Program-made: the position numbers and the translations under genes | Shown: piece after piece, positions 17,248 to 25,821 of the stretch | How positions within the stretch are numbered: the first letter of the stretch is position 1 | How the letters are laid out: each line of letters opens with the position of its first letter | Source: Paludibacter sp963678465 | GTDB taxonomy: Bacteria; Bacteroidota; Bacteroidia; Bacteroidales; Paludibacteraceae | Reading direction: 5' to 3' | NCBI GenBank assembly: GCA_963678465.1 | Contig: OY782858.1 | Location: 2,170,001-2,234,000 of the forward strand | DNA length: 64,000 nt | The notes under the pieces: model-generated | Told to the model about the DNA's origin: nothing | The model's input: the letters and a program-made list of their open reading frames with translations, nothing else | Databases searched by the model: none

Positions 17248-17640
17248 TTGAAGAAGCTTATTGCATTTTTTGGTCTTGTCAGTCTTGGATTAGGTATTTT
17301 AGGTGCTTTTTTACCCCTCTTGCCTACAACGCCGTTTATTTTGCTGTCGGCAGCACTCTTTGCCAGAAGTTCGGACAGGCTACATAGTTATCTGCTTCAG
17401 CACAAAGTATTCGGACAAATCATACGCGACTACCACGAAAACAAATCCATATCGTTACATGCTAAAATCATTTCACTGAGCACTATGTGGGCATCGATAC
17501 TGTATGCTGTGATATTTGTGGCTTCAGGGAAAATATGGCTTCAGGTACTACTGTTGTGCATTGCTGTGGGTGTGAGCATCCATATCCTGCGTTTCAAAAC
17601 CAGAAGGAAATCAGTAAAAGGAGATAAAAACCAGGAATAA
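17248..17640 (+). CDS. YbaN/DUF454 family small membrane protein
   Basis: A 130-residue inner-membrane protein. The N-terminus holds the family signature: a glycine-rich hydrophobic helix (GLVSLGLGILGAFLPLLPTTPF) followed by ILLSAALFARSSDRLHSYL and HKVFGQIIRDY. A second pair of membrane helices lies at about residues 75-112. Function is unknown. The start codon appears to be TTG at 17248, because an in-frame stop lies at 17233 and no ATG intervenes. It is convergent with the NUDIX-fusion gene, only 5 bp apart. Confidence 0.85.
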   Translation: MKKLIAFFGLVSLGLGILGAFLPLLPTTPFILLSAALFARSSDRLHSYLLQHKVFGQIIRDYHENKSISLHAKIISLSTMWASILYAVIFVASGKIWLQVLLLCIAVGVSIHILRFKTRRKSVKGDKNQE

Positions 17641-17645
17641 TTACC

Positions 17646-18794
17646 CTAAAAAGAACCGTTCAGTACTGCTTCTTTGAGTCGGCAATCGCACTCACATTTA
17701 CCTGACTCGAGCAAGCCACTGCGTTTTACGAGTTCAAATTCGCTTAAGAAATTATCAGTAAATATATCTGTTGTGAGATTGTCTTCAATCTGCTGAACAG
17801 TCCACCATTTGGCATGATCAATATACTCCTTGTTGTGTTCAAGATCGGGCAATTTGCAAGCCACAAAGAGGAATGCATAATGATATTCAACATCTGTTTC
17901 GTGCATATAATTCGACAAGAATATCGGCTTTAATTCCTTGATGCCATATCTTTCGTTGGCAGTGCGCGAAATACACTGCTCGACGGTTTCGTTTACCTTC
18001 ACGTGATTGGAAAGAGCCGTATCCCAGTATCCGGGATAAACCAAATCCTGCTGAGAACGCTTCTGAAGGAAGATACGATTATTTTCAATCAACATTACCC
18101 GGATAATAGGATGAATGTACTTTGTAGGATCCGACAAGCTGGTTTTATTATGAATGGAGCCTATCATTTTACCTTTCTCATTCAAAATAGGCCACCATTC
18201 TTCCCTAAATAATTTAACGCGTATCAGTGTTACGCGAATTAATTCGTAGAAAACGACAAAGAGAAATAAAACAAGGTAAGCATCGTGAATAAACTTTAAA
18301 GTATAATCGAGATTCGAAACCTGTAATGAAGCTGCAATTAAGTAAGCATGAATGTAAATAAAAATTACTGCCCCAAGCATCCACAACATTCTGAACATCT
18401 CGTTCAGATTATTAACCATAGGTGGTAATTTTGACTTTCGTCTGTTGAGCATGGCTTCTATGTAGCTCCTGAAAATCAGCGAAAGAATGAAAAATATCAA
18501 TACCGCTGACTCCAACGCCACATCTCCGATGCGGGAAGGTAGTTTCTCTACCGGGAAAAAGCTTATAACCGACCCGACAACAAAGACAACAAAAACAGAA
18601 AAGACAAACCACTGAACTATTTTCCGATAGAAAAAAAAGATGTATAAAAACAACACAAATATGACCGGTAAAGTAGCCACCCATGCCGTTTTCAAATCCC
18701 AAAAGTCATTCACCACCATAAATACGATTAATGGCAGAAAATGAATTACAGGATTAAAAAATGTTTCGTTTATTTGCTTTCTAAGTCTCTTCAT
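17646..18794 (-). CDS. Membrane protein fused to an IPP-isomerase-like NUDIX domain
   Basis: 382 residues. The first ~195 are strongly hydrophobic with about six membrane segments; residues ~200-365 are a NUDIX domain that most resembles type I isopentenyl-diphosphate isomerases (HNKTSLSDPTKYIHPIIRVMLI, then LQKRSQQDLVYPGYWDTALSNHV). The NUDIX box is degenerate: in the pattern Gx5Ex7REUxEExGU the first Gly, the first Glu of REU and the last Glu are replaced (Asn, Thr and Arg), while one Glu of each pair and the final Gly remain. A short Cys-rich tail (CECDC) ends it. The function is unknown. Confidence 0.75.
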   Translation of the reverse strand: MKRLRKQINETFFNPVIHFLPLIVFMVVNDFWDLKTAWVATLPVIFVLFLYIFFFYRKIVQWFVFSVFVVFVVGSVISFFPVEKLPSRIGDVALESAVLIFFILSLIFRSYIEAMLNRRKSKLPPMVNNLNEMFRMLWMLGAVIFIYIHAYLIAASLQVSNLDYTLKFIHDAYLVLFLFVVFYELIRVTLIRVKLFREEWWPILNEKGKMIGSIHNKTSLSDPTKYIHPIIRVMLIENNRIFLQKRSQQDLVYPGYWDTALSNHVKVNETVEQCISRTANERYGIKELKPIFLSNYMHETDVEYHYAFLFVACKLPDLEHNKEYIDHAKWWTVQQIEDNLTTDIFTDNFLSEFELVKRSGLLESGKCECDCRLKEAVLNGSF

Positions 18795-18875
18795 AAAAAA
18801 ATTTCACATTGTCTTGAGTGTAACAACATAAAATGCTTTTATGTTTTGGGAAAAAACTAAAAAAGGCCGAACCAA

Positions 18876-19475
18876 CTAAAATGACATCATTCTGCTGACA
18901 TATTTTCCGATAATATCGAACTCAATATTTACGACAGACCCTACCTGAATCTGGTGAAAATTAGTATGTTCGTAGGTATAAGGAATGATGGCCACCTGAA
19001 AACTATTGTCGGTAGGATTACAAACCGTCAGGCTTACTCCGTTTACAGTAACTGAGCCTTTATCCACCGTCATATAGCCACGTTTGGCCATTTCCTTGTC
19101 AAAATCATAAGCGAAAGTAAAATACCAGCTACCATCAGCCTCTTTCACTTGGGTACAAACAGCAGTTTGATCCACATGCCCTTGTACAATATGCCCATCC
19201 AAGCGGCCATTCATCATCATACTGCGTTCCAGATTCACTTTGCTACCTACCATAAGTTTTCCAAGATTTGTGCGGTCAAGCGTTTCCTTAATGGCTGTAA
19301 CTGTGTAAGTTTTATCGGTAAGTTCCACCACTGTAAGACACACTCCATTGTGGGCTACGCTTTGGTCGATTTTTAACTCGTCGACAAAAGAACATGCCAT
19401 TGTTAAATGCAGGTTTTCCTGCTCTTTGCGCAATGCAACTACAACTGCGGCTTCTTCAATAATTCCTGAAAACAT
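18876..19475 (-). CDS. ribE: Riboflavin synthase, alpha subunit
   Basis: Last step of riboflavin biosynthesis: dismutation of two 6,7-dimethyl-8-ribityllumazines. The 199-residue protein has the two tandem lumazine-binding domains. It begins with the invariant MFSGIIEE; domain 1 includes the NGVCLTV motif and MNGRLDGHIVQGHVD, while domain 2 repeats it as VNGVSLTVCNP. Length and motifs are normal. It follows threonine synthase by 32 bp on the minus strand, so the two may share a transcript, but other rib genes are not nearby. Confidence 0.96.
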   Translation of the reverse strand: MFSGIIEEAAVVVALRKEQENLHLTMACSFVDELKIDQSVAHNGVCLTVVELTDKTYTVTAIKETLDRTNLGKLMVGSKVNLERSMMMNGRLDGHIVQGHVDQTAVCTQVKEADGSWYFTFAYDFDKEMAKRGYMTVDKGSVTVNGVSLTVCNPTDNSFQVAIIPYTYEHTNFHQIQVGSVVNIEFDIIGKYVSRMMSF

Positions 19476-19507
19476 CTTAGATTATTTACAATTTATTAAT
19501 TTACAAC

Positions 19508-20824
19508 TTACGATTTAGAGAGCAGGAAAGCTTTGAAGTCGGCAAAATTTTTAGTCATAGGCTCACTCTTCTTTTCACCTTTCATAAATTTCTGCAATTT
19601 TTCAGGGATTTCAACTTTCTCGCCCAAAATATTCTGCACTGTATCGAGGAATTTAGCCGGATGAGCCGTTTCGAGGAACACGCCTACCTCGCCTTCTTTC
19701 AACCCATCCTTCAGCGCCTGATAAGCACATGCGCCATGCGGGTCGAGCAGATAGTTTGTTTCCTTTTTACAAGCTTTCATTGTCGCTGCAATTTGTTCAT
19801 CGGTATAACTTACACCACTTATTTCGGCGGAAATAGCTTCGTGAGAATTGGAGTACAAATCCAATACACGCGCAAAGTTACTCGGATCGCCCACGTCCAT
19901 TGCATTGGCAATGGTAGCTACCGAAGGACGCGGTTTATATTCGCCCGTTTTCAGGTATTCAAGGAAAATATCGTTGCGATTATTGGCAGCGATAAAGCGT
20001 TGAACAGGCAATCCCATGCGCTTTGCAAAAAGACCAGCCGTGATATTGCCGAAGTTACCACTGGGCACACTCACCACCATATTGGCAGCAGCTGTTTCCG
20101 ATATTTTTTTCAATTGCGCATAAGCATAGAAATAATAAAAAGCCTGTGGCAGAAAACGAGCCACATTGATTGAATTGGCCGAAGTAAGTTTCATGTGAGC
20201 ATTCAACGCTTCGTCCATGAAAGCAGATTTCACCAGGGCCTGACAATCGTCGAAAGTACCATCTACCTCCAGCGCCGTGATATTCTGACCCAGGGTAGTG
20301 AACTGACACTCCTGAATAGGACTCACCAAACCTTTGGGATAGAGCACATACACATGAATGCCTTCGACTCCAAGAAAGCCATTGGCAACAGCGCTTCCTG
20401 TATCGCCGGATGTAGCCACGAGCACATTCACCAATTTATGATTATCCTCCTGTCGTTGGATAAAATAAGACAGCATGCGCGACATAAAACGTCCACCCAC
20501 ATCTTTAAACGCCAAAGTAGGACCGTGGAAAAGCTCGAGGCTGTATATATTTTCCTCCACCTTCACCAAGGGGACGTCGAAATTCAGCGTATCGAACACA
20601 ATGGTTCGCAGCATATTGGCATGTACATCTTCGCCAAAAAGCATATAAGCAGCCGTATAAGCCATGTCCTGAAACGAAAGCCGATCAATAGAGTCGTAGA
20701 ACACAGCCGGAATTTCCATGATATGATCCGGCATAAACAAGCCTTTGTCTTCGGCTAAACCTTTGATAACGGCGTCGCTCAAACTTACGCCGCTCACTTT
20801 TTTGTTGGTACTGTAGTATTTCAT
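19508..20824 (-). CDS. thrC: Threonine synthase
   Basis: PLP enzyme turning O-phosphohomoserine into threonine. The 438-residue protein starts with MKYYSTNKKVSGVSL and has the PLP-binding Lys107 in HGPTLAFKDVGGR, the phosphate-binding VATSGDTGSAVANGF segment and the SVPSGNFGNITAG loop. This is the longer, yeast/E. coli-type threonine synthase without a regulatory domain. An ApgM-like gene, the proposed homoserine kinase, lies upstream on the same strand, separated by a repeat element, giving the substrate and the next enzyme in one neighbourhood. Confidence 0.97.
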   Translation of the reverse strand: MKYYSTNKKVSGVSLSDAVIKGLAEDKGLFMPDHIMEIPAVFYDSIDRLSFQDMAYTAAYMLFGEDVHANMLRTIVFDTLNFDVPLVKVEENIYSLELFHGPTLAFKDVGGRFMSRMLSYFIQRQEDNHKLVNVLVATSGDTGSAVANGFLGVEGIHVYVLYPKGLVSPIQECQFTTLGQNITALEVDGTFDDCQALVKSAFMDEALNAHMKLTSANSINVARFLPQAFYYFYAYAQLKKISETAAANMVVSVPSGNFGNITAGLFAKRMGLPVQRFIAANNRNDIFLEYLKTGEYKPRPSVATIANAMDVGDPSNFARVLDLYSNSHEAISAEISGVSYTDEQIAATMKACKKETNYLLDPHGACAYQALKDGLKEGEVGVFLETAHPAKFLDTVQNILGEKVEIPEKLQKFMKGEKKSEPMTKNFADFKAFLLSKS

Positions 20825-20827
20825 CTG

Positions 20828-20966
20828 CCCCTAACCCCTAAAGGGGAATTTAGTTAGTATTGAATAATATAAACTTTTACAATTTCAAAAAAATAGACGA
20901 AACTTAGCTCTTTCCCCTTTAGACTTCGGCGTGAGCTCAGTCGAACGCTCAGTCGAACGGGGTTAA
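20828..20966. repeat. Inverted-repeat intergenic element with interrupted right end
   Basis: Left end CCCCTAACCCCTAAAGGGG at 20828-20846; right end CCCCTTTA at 20914-20921 and GGGGTTAAGG at 20958-20967, separated by a ~36-bp insertion that contains two copies of CTCAGTCGAACG. The whole fills the gap between thrC and the ApgM-like gene. Similar ends occur at 22182-22377 and 44696-44814. Confidence 0.75.
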
Positions 20967-20969
20967 GGT

Positions 20970-22178
20970 TTAGTTTTTAATCAGTGTTTGCATAAACTCC
21001 ATTCCCCTGAGCAAACCATAACTTCCTTTTTCGCAAGCAAATTCATCGTATTGCTGCACATCATCACCGGTTTCGTTGGTACGGTAAATAATGAAAGGAA
21101 CGGGCTTGTTAGTATGCGTTTTAATGGCGCATGGCGTTGGGTGATCGGGCAAAACAGCAATTGTTACCGGTTCGTCCCAGCCTGAAACTTCCTCTAAAAT
21201 TGGCTGCACCACACGATAATCGAGGTATTCAATTGTTTTCACTTTCAAATCCACATCGCCTTCGTGACCGGCTTCGTCGCTGGCTTCGATGTGAAGATAC
21301 ACAAAATCGTCGGTACGCAAAGCGTCAATCGCTGCCTGTGCTTTACCTTCGTAGTTGGTATTGTAGAGTCCGGTGATTCCTTCCACTTCTATTACTTTCA
21401 GGCCGGCATAAACACCGATACCACGAATTAAATCCACTGCCGAAATCACAGCGCCACTTTTGAGATTATACAACTCAAGCAAGGTTTTCATTTCGGGCTT
21501 ATAACCCGGCGACCAGGGCCAAATGCTGTTGGCTTTGTCTTTTCCGGCAGCAGCACGTTTCAGATTGACAGGATGATTCTCCAACAATTTCTGCGAACGA
21601 AGGATCAAATCATTCAGTAAATCTGCACTTGCCTTAGCCTCTTCCGTTTCCGCCTGTATCATTACTTCAGCAAAAGGAGTTCCTGTGACATCGTGGGGAG
21701 GTGTACATTTCAATTGTTTTATTCCTCCTTTAATTTTCAATAAATGACGATACGAAACACCGGGGAAGAAATGAACCTGCTCATTGCCTAACTCCTTCTG
21801 CAAAAAAAGAATCAGCTCTTCGGCCTCTTCATTGCTGATGTGTCCGGCGGAGTGATTCTTAATTTTACCATCAGCGATGCAAATCAGGTTGCATCGCATG
21901 GCCATCTCACCCTCATCAATCGCCACACCCATACTGGCCGCTTCCAACGATCCGCGCCCCTCGAATACCTTTGGAACATCGTAGCCCAATACGCTCAGGT
22001 TAGCTATCTCGCTTCCCGGAGCAAAACCTTCGGGAATTGTATCGAGCATTCCGCAACGACCCATGGCCGCCACCTTATCAATGCTCGGTTTATTGGCTGC
22101 CTGCAGGCAGGTTTTATTGTGGAGCGACGCGATAGGCTCATCAGCCATTCCGTCGCCAAGAATTATTATATATTTCAT
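20970..22178 (-). CDS. ApgM-like phosphoglycerate mutase family, proposed homoserine kinase
   Basis: A 402-residue metalloenzyme of the alkaline-phosphatase superfamily, the archaeal-type cofactor-independent phosphoglycerate mutase family. It begins with the metal-binding MKYIIILGDGMADEP and has the phosphoryl-carrier Ser56 region GFAPGSEIANLSVLGYD, plus HIEASDEAGHEGD and VLPDHPTP with more metal ligands. In Bacteroidetes this branch sits beside thrC and is the model of the 'proposed homoserine kinase' family, which replaces the absent ThrB. The gene order here agrees (it is immediately upstream of thrC on the same strand), so homoserine kinase is more likely than glycolytic mutase; this is inference. 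Confidence 0.85.
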   Translation of the reverse strand: MKYIIILGDGMADEPIASLHNKTCLQAANKPSIDKVAAMGRCGMLDTIPEGFAPGSEIANLSVLGYDVPKVFEGRGSLEAASMGVAIDEGEMAMRCNLICIADGKIKNHSAGHISNEEAEELILFLQKELGNEQVHFFPGVSYRHLLKIKGGIKQLKCTPPHDVTGTPFAEVMIQAETEEAKASADLLNDLILRSQKLLENHPVNLKRAAAGKDKANSIWPWSPGYKPEMKTLLELYNLKSGAVISAVDLIRGIGVYAGLKVIEVEGITGLYNTNYEGKAQAAIDALRTDDFVYLHIEASDEAGHEGDVDLKVKTIEYLDYRVVQPILEEVSGWDEPVTIAVLPDHPTPCAIKTHTNKPVPFIIYRTNETGDDVQQYDEFACEKGSYGLLRGMEFMQTLIKN

Positions 22179-22181
22179 ATG

Positions 22182-22377
22182 ACCCCAAACCCCTAAAGGG
22201 GCTTCAAAACACCCCGGTTTTAAATTATTGCCGGGCTAAATTAATATTTTTTAAACAAGAAAAGATACTATATCTCCACTTTACTATTCATCTTATTCAA
22301 AATAAAATAGTCAGAAGAATCCCTATATATACTTTCATCCCCTAAAAGGTAATTTCTTTTCCCCCTTTAGGGGTTTT
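22182..22377. repeat. Inverted-repeat intergenic element
   Basis: Left end ACCCCAAACCCCTAAAGGGG at 22182-22201 and, at the right, CCCCCTTTAGGGGTTTTT at 22361-22378 form an imperfect inverted pair that fills the gap between the ApgM-like gene and nrnA. Between the ends is an A+T-rich stretch without coding potential. Confidence 0.7.
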
Positions 22378-23403
22378 TCACAAAAAGTCCTTATAATCAG
22401 CCAAAGCTTCTTCGAATTTTTTTACCGTTTCGTGCAGCGTTTGGTAACTTTCGCCACCCGCGGCATTCAGATGCCCACCACCGTTAAACAAATCGGAGGA
22501 CACTTTGTTGGCCGGAAAAGTTCCTTGCGAACGCAGGGATATTTTAATTTTGTCGGTATCCTCGCGCATAAAAACCGAGAAGACAATGCCATCAATCGAA
22601 AGAGGCATGTTCACCAATCCTTCGGCATCGCCATTCTGAAAATTAAACTCCTGAAGTTCTTTTGCCGACAGCGTAATCAGCGCAGCCTTATACTCGGGAT
22701 ATACTTTCATTTTTTTATACAAAGCGTAGCCCATCAAGCGCATACGATCGGCCGAATAGGTATTGAATACCCTCCGATAAATTTCATCTTTATCGACGCC
22801 TAATTTTATAAGCTCGTTGATGATGATATAAATTTCGGGTTTATTTGAGTTGTAAGTAAAACCGCCGGTATCTGTCATCATGCCCGTGTAAATACATTCG
22901 GCACAAGCCAGATTTATTTTCGAGAAATCGCCCATACGGCAAATCAGTCTGAAAATCAATTCGCTTGTCGATGCTATTTCGGGATAAGAGATGGTGACTT
23001 TAGCATAATCGCCCGGATGTAAATGATGATCTACCAAAATTTTGGGCGCTGTTGCAGTCATGATGGCTTCTTCCATTTTTGCCAAACGGTTGGGCACATT
23101 AAAGTCGAGGGTGAAAATCAATTCAGCTGCTGCAATCAATTCATCGCTTTCTTCCTTTTGTGTTTCGTACACCAGCACCCTGTCCGCGCCCGGCATCCAC
23201 TTCAGAAAGTTTGGAAATGCGGTAGGAACTATTACAACCGGTTCTTTTTCAATTGTCATCAGGTAGTGCCACAAAGCAAGCGATGAGCCCATGGCATCAC
23301 CATCGGGACCAACATGCACTACAATTACAATTTTGTCAGCTTTGCCAATCTCCTTTTGTGCCCTGTGAATCAGGTCTTCGGCTATTACTTTTGAAATCAT
23401 CAA
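22378..23403 (-). CDS. nrnA: DHH-family phosphoesterase (NrnA: nanoRNase/pAp phosphatase)
   Basis: Degrades short oligoribonucleotides and 3'-phosphoadenosine 5'-phosphate. The 341-residue product has the DHH domain with IVVHVGPDGDAMGSSLAL near residue 27, the metal-binding ILVDHHLHPGDY (the DHH motif) and GMMTDTGGFTYNS, followed by a DHHA1 substrate domain ending in SSDLFNGGGHLNAAGGES. The first motif reads HVGPDGD, where HxxPDxD is usual, so all metal ligands are there. The gene is the last of a minus-strand group rpe, comEC, nrnA, 71 bp after comEC. Confidence 0.93.
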   Translation of the reverse strand: MMISKVIAEDLIHRAQKEIGKADKIVIVVHVGPDGDAMGSSLALWHYLMTIEKEPVVIVPTAFPNFLKWMPGADRVLVYETQKEESDELIAAAELIFTLDFNVPNRLAKMEEAIMTATAPKILVDHHLHPGDYAKVTISYPEIASTSELIFRLICRMGDFSKINLACAECIYTGMMTDTGGFTYNSNKPEIYIIINELIKLGVDKDEIYRRVFNTYSADRMRLMGYALYKKMKVYPEYKAALITLSAKELQEFNFQNGDAEGLVNMPLSIDGIVFSVFMREDTDKIKISLRSQGTFPANKVSSDLFNGGGHLNAAGGESYQTLHETVKKFEEALADYKDFL

Positions 23404-23474
23404 ACTATAGTTTTAATTTGTATGCAAAAATAGAAAAAAAATATGATTTTGAAGCTATCCGGGCAGGCAGGATG

Positions 23475-25535
23475 CTAAGGTGTAAAATTCAGCACATAAG
23501 CACCTTTTTCGGCAACGGCATAAAACGCAATATTGTTTTCGGCACAAGCTCTGCGCACATGTTCGGCATACCAGTCCGTAATCGTATTGTCAACTATCAC
23601 TTTAGCCGGATGCACATTCTCGAGCAGCTGGCTCATTTTAGGTTTCATCTTATTGCCAATAATTAAATAATCTACTTCAATGGGCGAAGTAAGCGTTTTG
23701 TTTTTTACAAAATCGTTATTGAGTACAAGTATTCTTTTCCCGGCAAAGAAAGCAAAACCATCGGCATACCAACTGTTTTCTTTCACAAAAGCGGGCTTTT
23801 CGATATTCTTCATTTTCCAAAACCCACCGGCAATTCTGAACAGTTCGGCGCTATCGCCCGAAATTGCATAATTGACGCCACAGTCGATAAAATTAATGTG
23901 CGAGCTTTTCTGTCCCGAATACACAATCATTTTTACATCGTGCAGGGTATTGTATTTTGTTTGCAGCGACAAGAGCGAAACCACCAGTAACATACACAAA
24001 CCGGCAAATAGCGGAATAAACTTTTTGGTATAAAAATAAACAGAAATAAGCGCTATGGTTCCAAACAACAAGGTCATTTGCCTGAAATCGAATGTAAACT
24101 CGCTGATGGAATAAGGCAAATGCTCAATCCCAACGATCAGAAAATTGAGTAACCAAAGCGACCATTTCAATAAAAAGGCAACCGCAACGGCAAAAAACGG
24201 AATAAAAGCGACCACCAACAATACTATGGCCAAATAAATCACCAGAGTCGACAAAGGAATGGCCACCACATTTGTGAGCAAAAAATAATTCGGGAACTGA
24301 TGGAAATAATAAAGCGTAAAAGGCAAAGTACCCAACTGCGCAGCTACCGACACGGCCAACAAATCGCGTAACCAGCGAAGCGCCTTGTGACGTACCGGAA
24401 GTAATTGCGTGAAAGGCCGCTGGAAAAACACGATACTTAATACCGCAGCATAACTCAACTGGAAACCGACATCGTACAAGAAATCAGGATTAAGAATGAG
24501 CATCAGAAAAGCCGACATAAAAACAGTATTGTATATCTGCGAACGCCTGTTGAGCGCAGTGCCAATGGCGACTAACGAAAACATAAGCGATGCTCTTTCC
24601 ACCGAAGGCGAAAGTCCCGTAATAAAGGCATAGACCCATAAAAACAGCACCACCAGCACCGTTTTAAACACCTTTGTCTTCGCCGATTTATCCATAAAGG
24701 CAAGCAGAAAAGCAATGACAACATACACAATACCCACATGCAAGCCACTCACCGACAGTATGTGCATAGCTCCCGATGCGCTGTAACTGGCACGAAGATC
24801 GGGCTGCAAGGCATCGGTATAGCCAAGCGTAAGGGCAGCAAGCACAGCATATTCGTCGCCAGCAATGCCGAAAGATTTGTAGATATTGAGCAATCGCGCC
24901 CTGAATGACGACGCCAATCGCCGAACAGAAAAGGACGCTTCACTTCCGGCTTTTTGCCAGGCGTCGGAGGGCAGATAAGCGTTGGCAGCTATGCCCTGAC
25001 GAGCGAGATAAGCCGCATAATCGAAACCACCGGGATTTACAGGGCCTGTTGGTGACTGAAACTCCGCCTGCACCATCAATATATCGCCATAGAGCAAAGC
25101 CTCCGACAAACTATCCTTTTGCAAATACACAATGGCTTTTCCGTGTGAAGGTTTCCATGTTTGTCCATCGAAAATTTGCAGCAACTTCACTTTGCATTGA
25201 TAGGATTTGGCCTTCTCGGCAGGCGAAGAAAGCATTGCGATGCGGAAAATACCCTTGCGGTTCAGATCGGTAAAAACAGCTTCTTTCTGCTTTTGCACGC
25301 TGAGCCAATAGCCCAGCACAAAAAGGAACAGGCCGATGCCCACACCAAACAACCACCGGAAATGGTATTGTTGATCGACAGAACGAATAAAATAAGCATT
25401 GAGAACAAAAGCAAGGGAGAGAAAAACCAACAGCACAAGCAACCATGGTTCCAGGTGGAAGTACCTGAAAACAACTATGCCTGTGACCAATGGCAACAGC
25501 AAACGGAAAAAAGGTGTCCGTTGCAGAAAATTCAT
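23475..25535 (-). CDS. comEC: ComEC/Rec2-family DNA-uptake membrane protein
   Basis: A 686-residue polytopic membrane protein. Residues 1-~70 hold two helices, then an OB-like DUF4131 part (about 75-190), followed by the competence core with SASGAMHILSVSGLHVGIVYVV at about residue 250, the hallmark of ComEC channels, and repeated membrane helices to about 510. The C-terminal ~160 residues take the place of the metallo-beta-lactamase domain but lack the HxHxDH zinc motif, so nuclease activity is doubtful. ComEC moves single-stranded DNA into the cytoplasm in naturally competent cells; Bacteroidetes widely keep it without known competence. Confidence 0.9.
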   Translation of the reverse strand: MNFLQRTPFFRLLLPLVTGIVVFRYFHLEPWLLVLLVFLSLAFVLNAYFIRSVDQQYHFRWLFGVGIGLFLFVLGYWLSVQKQKEAVFTDLNRKGIFRIAMLSSPAEKAKSYQCKVKLLQIFDGQTWKPSHGKAIVYLQKDSLSEALLYGDILMVQAEFQSPTGPVNPGGFDYAAYLARQGIAANAYLPSDAWQKAGSEASFSVRRLASSFRARLLNIYKSFGIAGDEYAVLAALTLGYTDALQPDLRASYSASGAMHILSVSGLHVGIVYVVIAFLLAFMDKSAKTKVFKTVLVVLFLWVYAFITGLSPSVERASLMFSLVAIGTALNRRSQIYNTVFMSAFLMLILNPDFLYDVGFQLSYAAVLSIVFFQRPFTQLLPVRHKALRWLRDLLAVSVAAQLGTLPFTLYYFHQFPNYFLLTNVVAIPLSTLVIYLAIVLLVVAFIPFFAVAVAFLLKWSLWLLNFLIVGIEHLPYSISEFTFDFRQMTLLFGTIALISVYFYTKKFIPLFAGLCMLLVVSLLSLQTKYNTLHDVKMIVYSGQKSSHINFIDCGVNYAISGDSAELFRIAGGFWKMKNIEKPAFVKENSWYADGFAFFAGKRILVLNNDFVKNKTLTSPIEVDYLIIGNKMKPKMSQLLENVHPAKVIVDNTITDWYAEHVRRACAENNIAFYAVAEKGAYVLNFTP

Positions 25536-25539
25536 AACA

Positions 25540-25815
25540 ACAGAAAATTAAAGTCAGTATATCGGTTAACTCATCAGTCTAGCACACGAAACCTATCTTC
25601 TCAGGCGAAGGCACAGGCGAAGGCGAAGGCGAAGAAAGTCAAAAGTCAAAGGTCAAAAGTCTTCGTACCCAAGTCTCCTGTCAGTTATCAACTCACCAAA
25701 TCCTCAATCCCGAAAGCTTTCGGGACAAATCTTCAAATTCTCAAATTTTCAAACTCTTCAAACCCTAAACGCGAAACACGGAACCCGGAACCCGGAACTC
25801 GAAACTCAGAACCCG
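25540..25815. repeat. Low-complexity intergenic region between comEC and rpe
   Basis: No gene is seen. GGCGAA-type tandem repeats at about 25612-25640, AAAGTCAAA repeats at about 25640-25660, TCTTCAAATT/TCTCAAATT units around 25730-25765 and CGGAACCC units near 25780-25800 run one after another. Frames through it on either strand give repetitive peptides and are rejected. Confidence 0.75.
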
Positions 25816-25821
25816 AACCCC

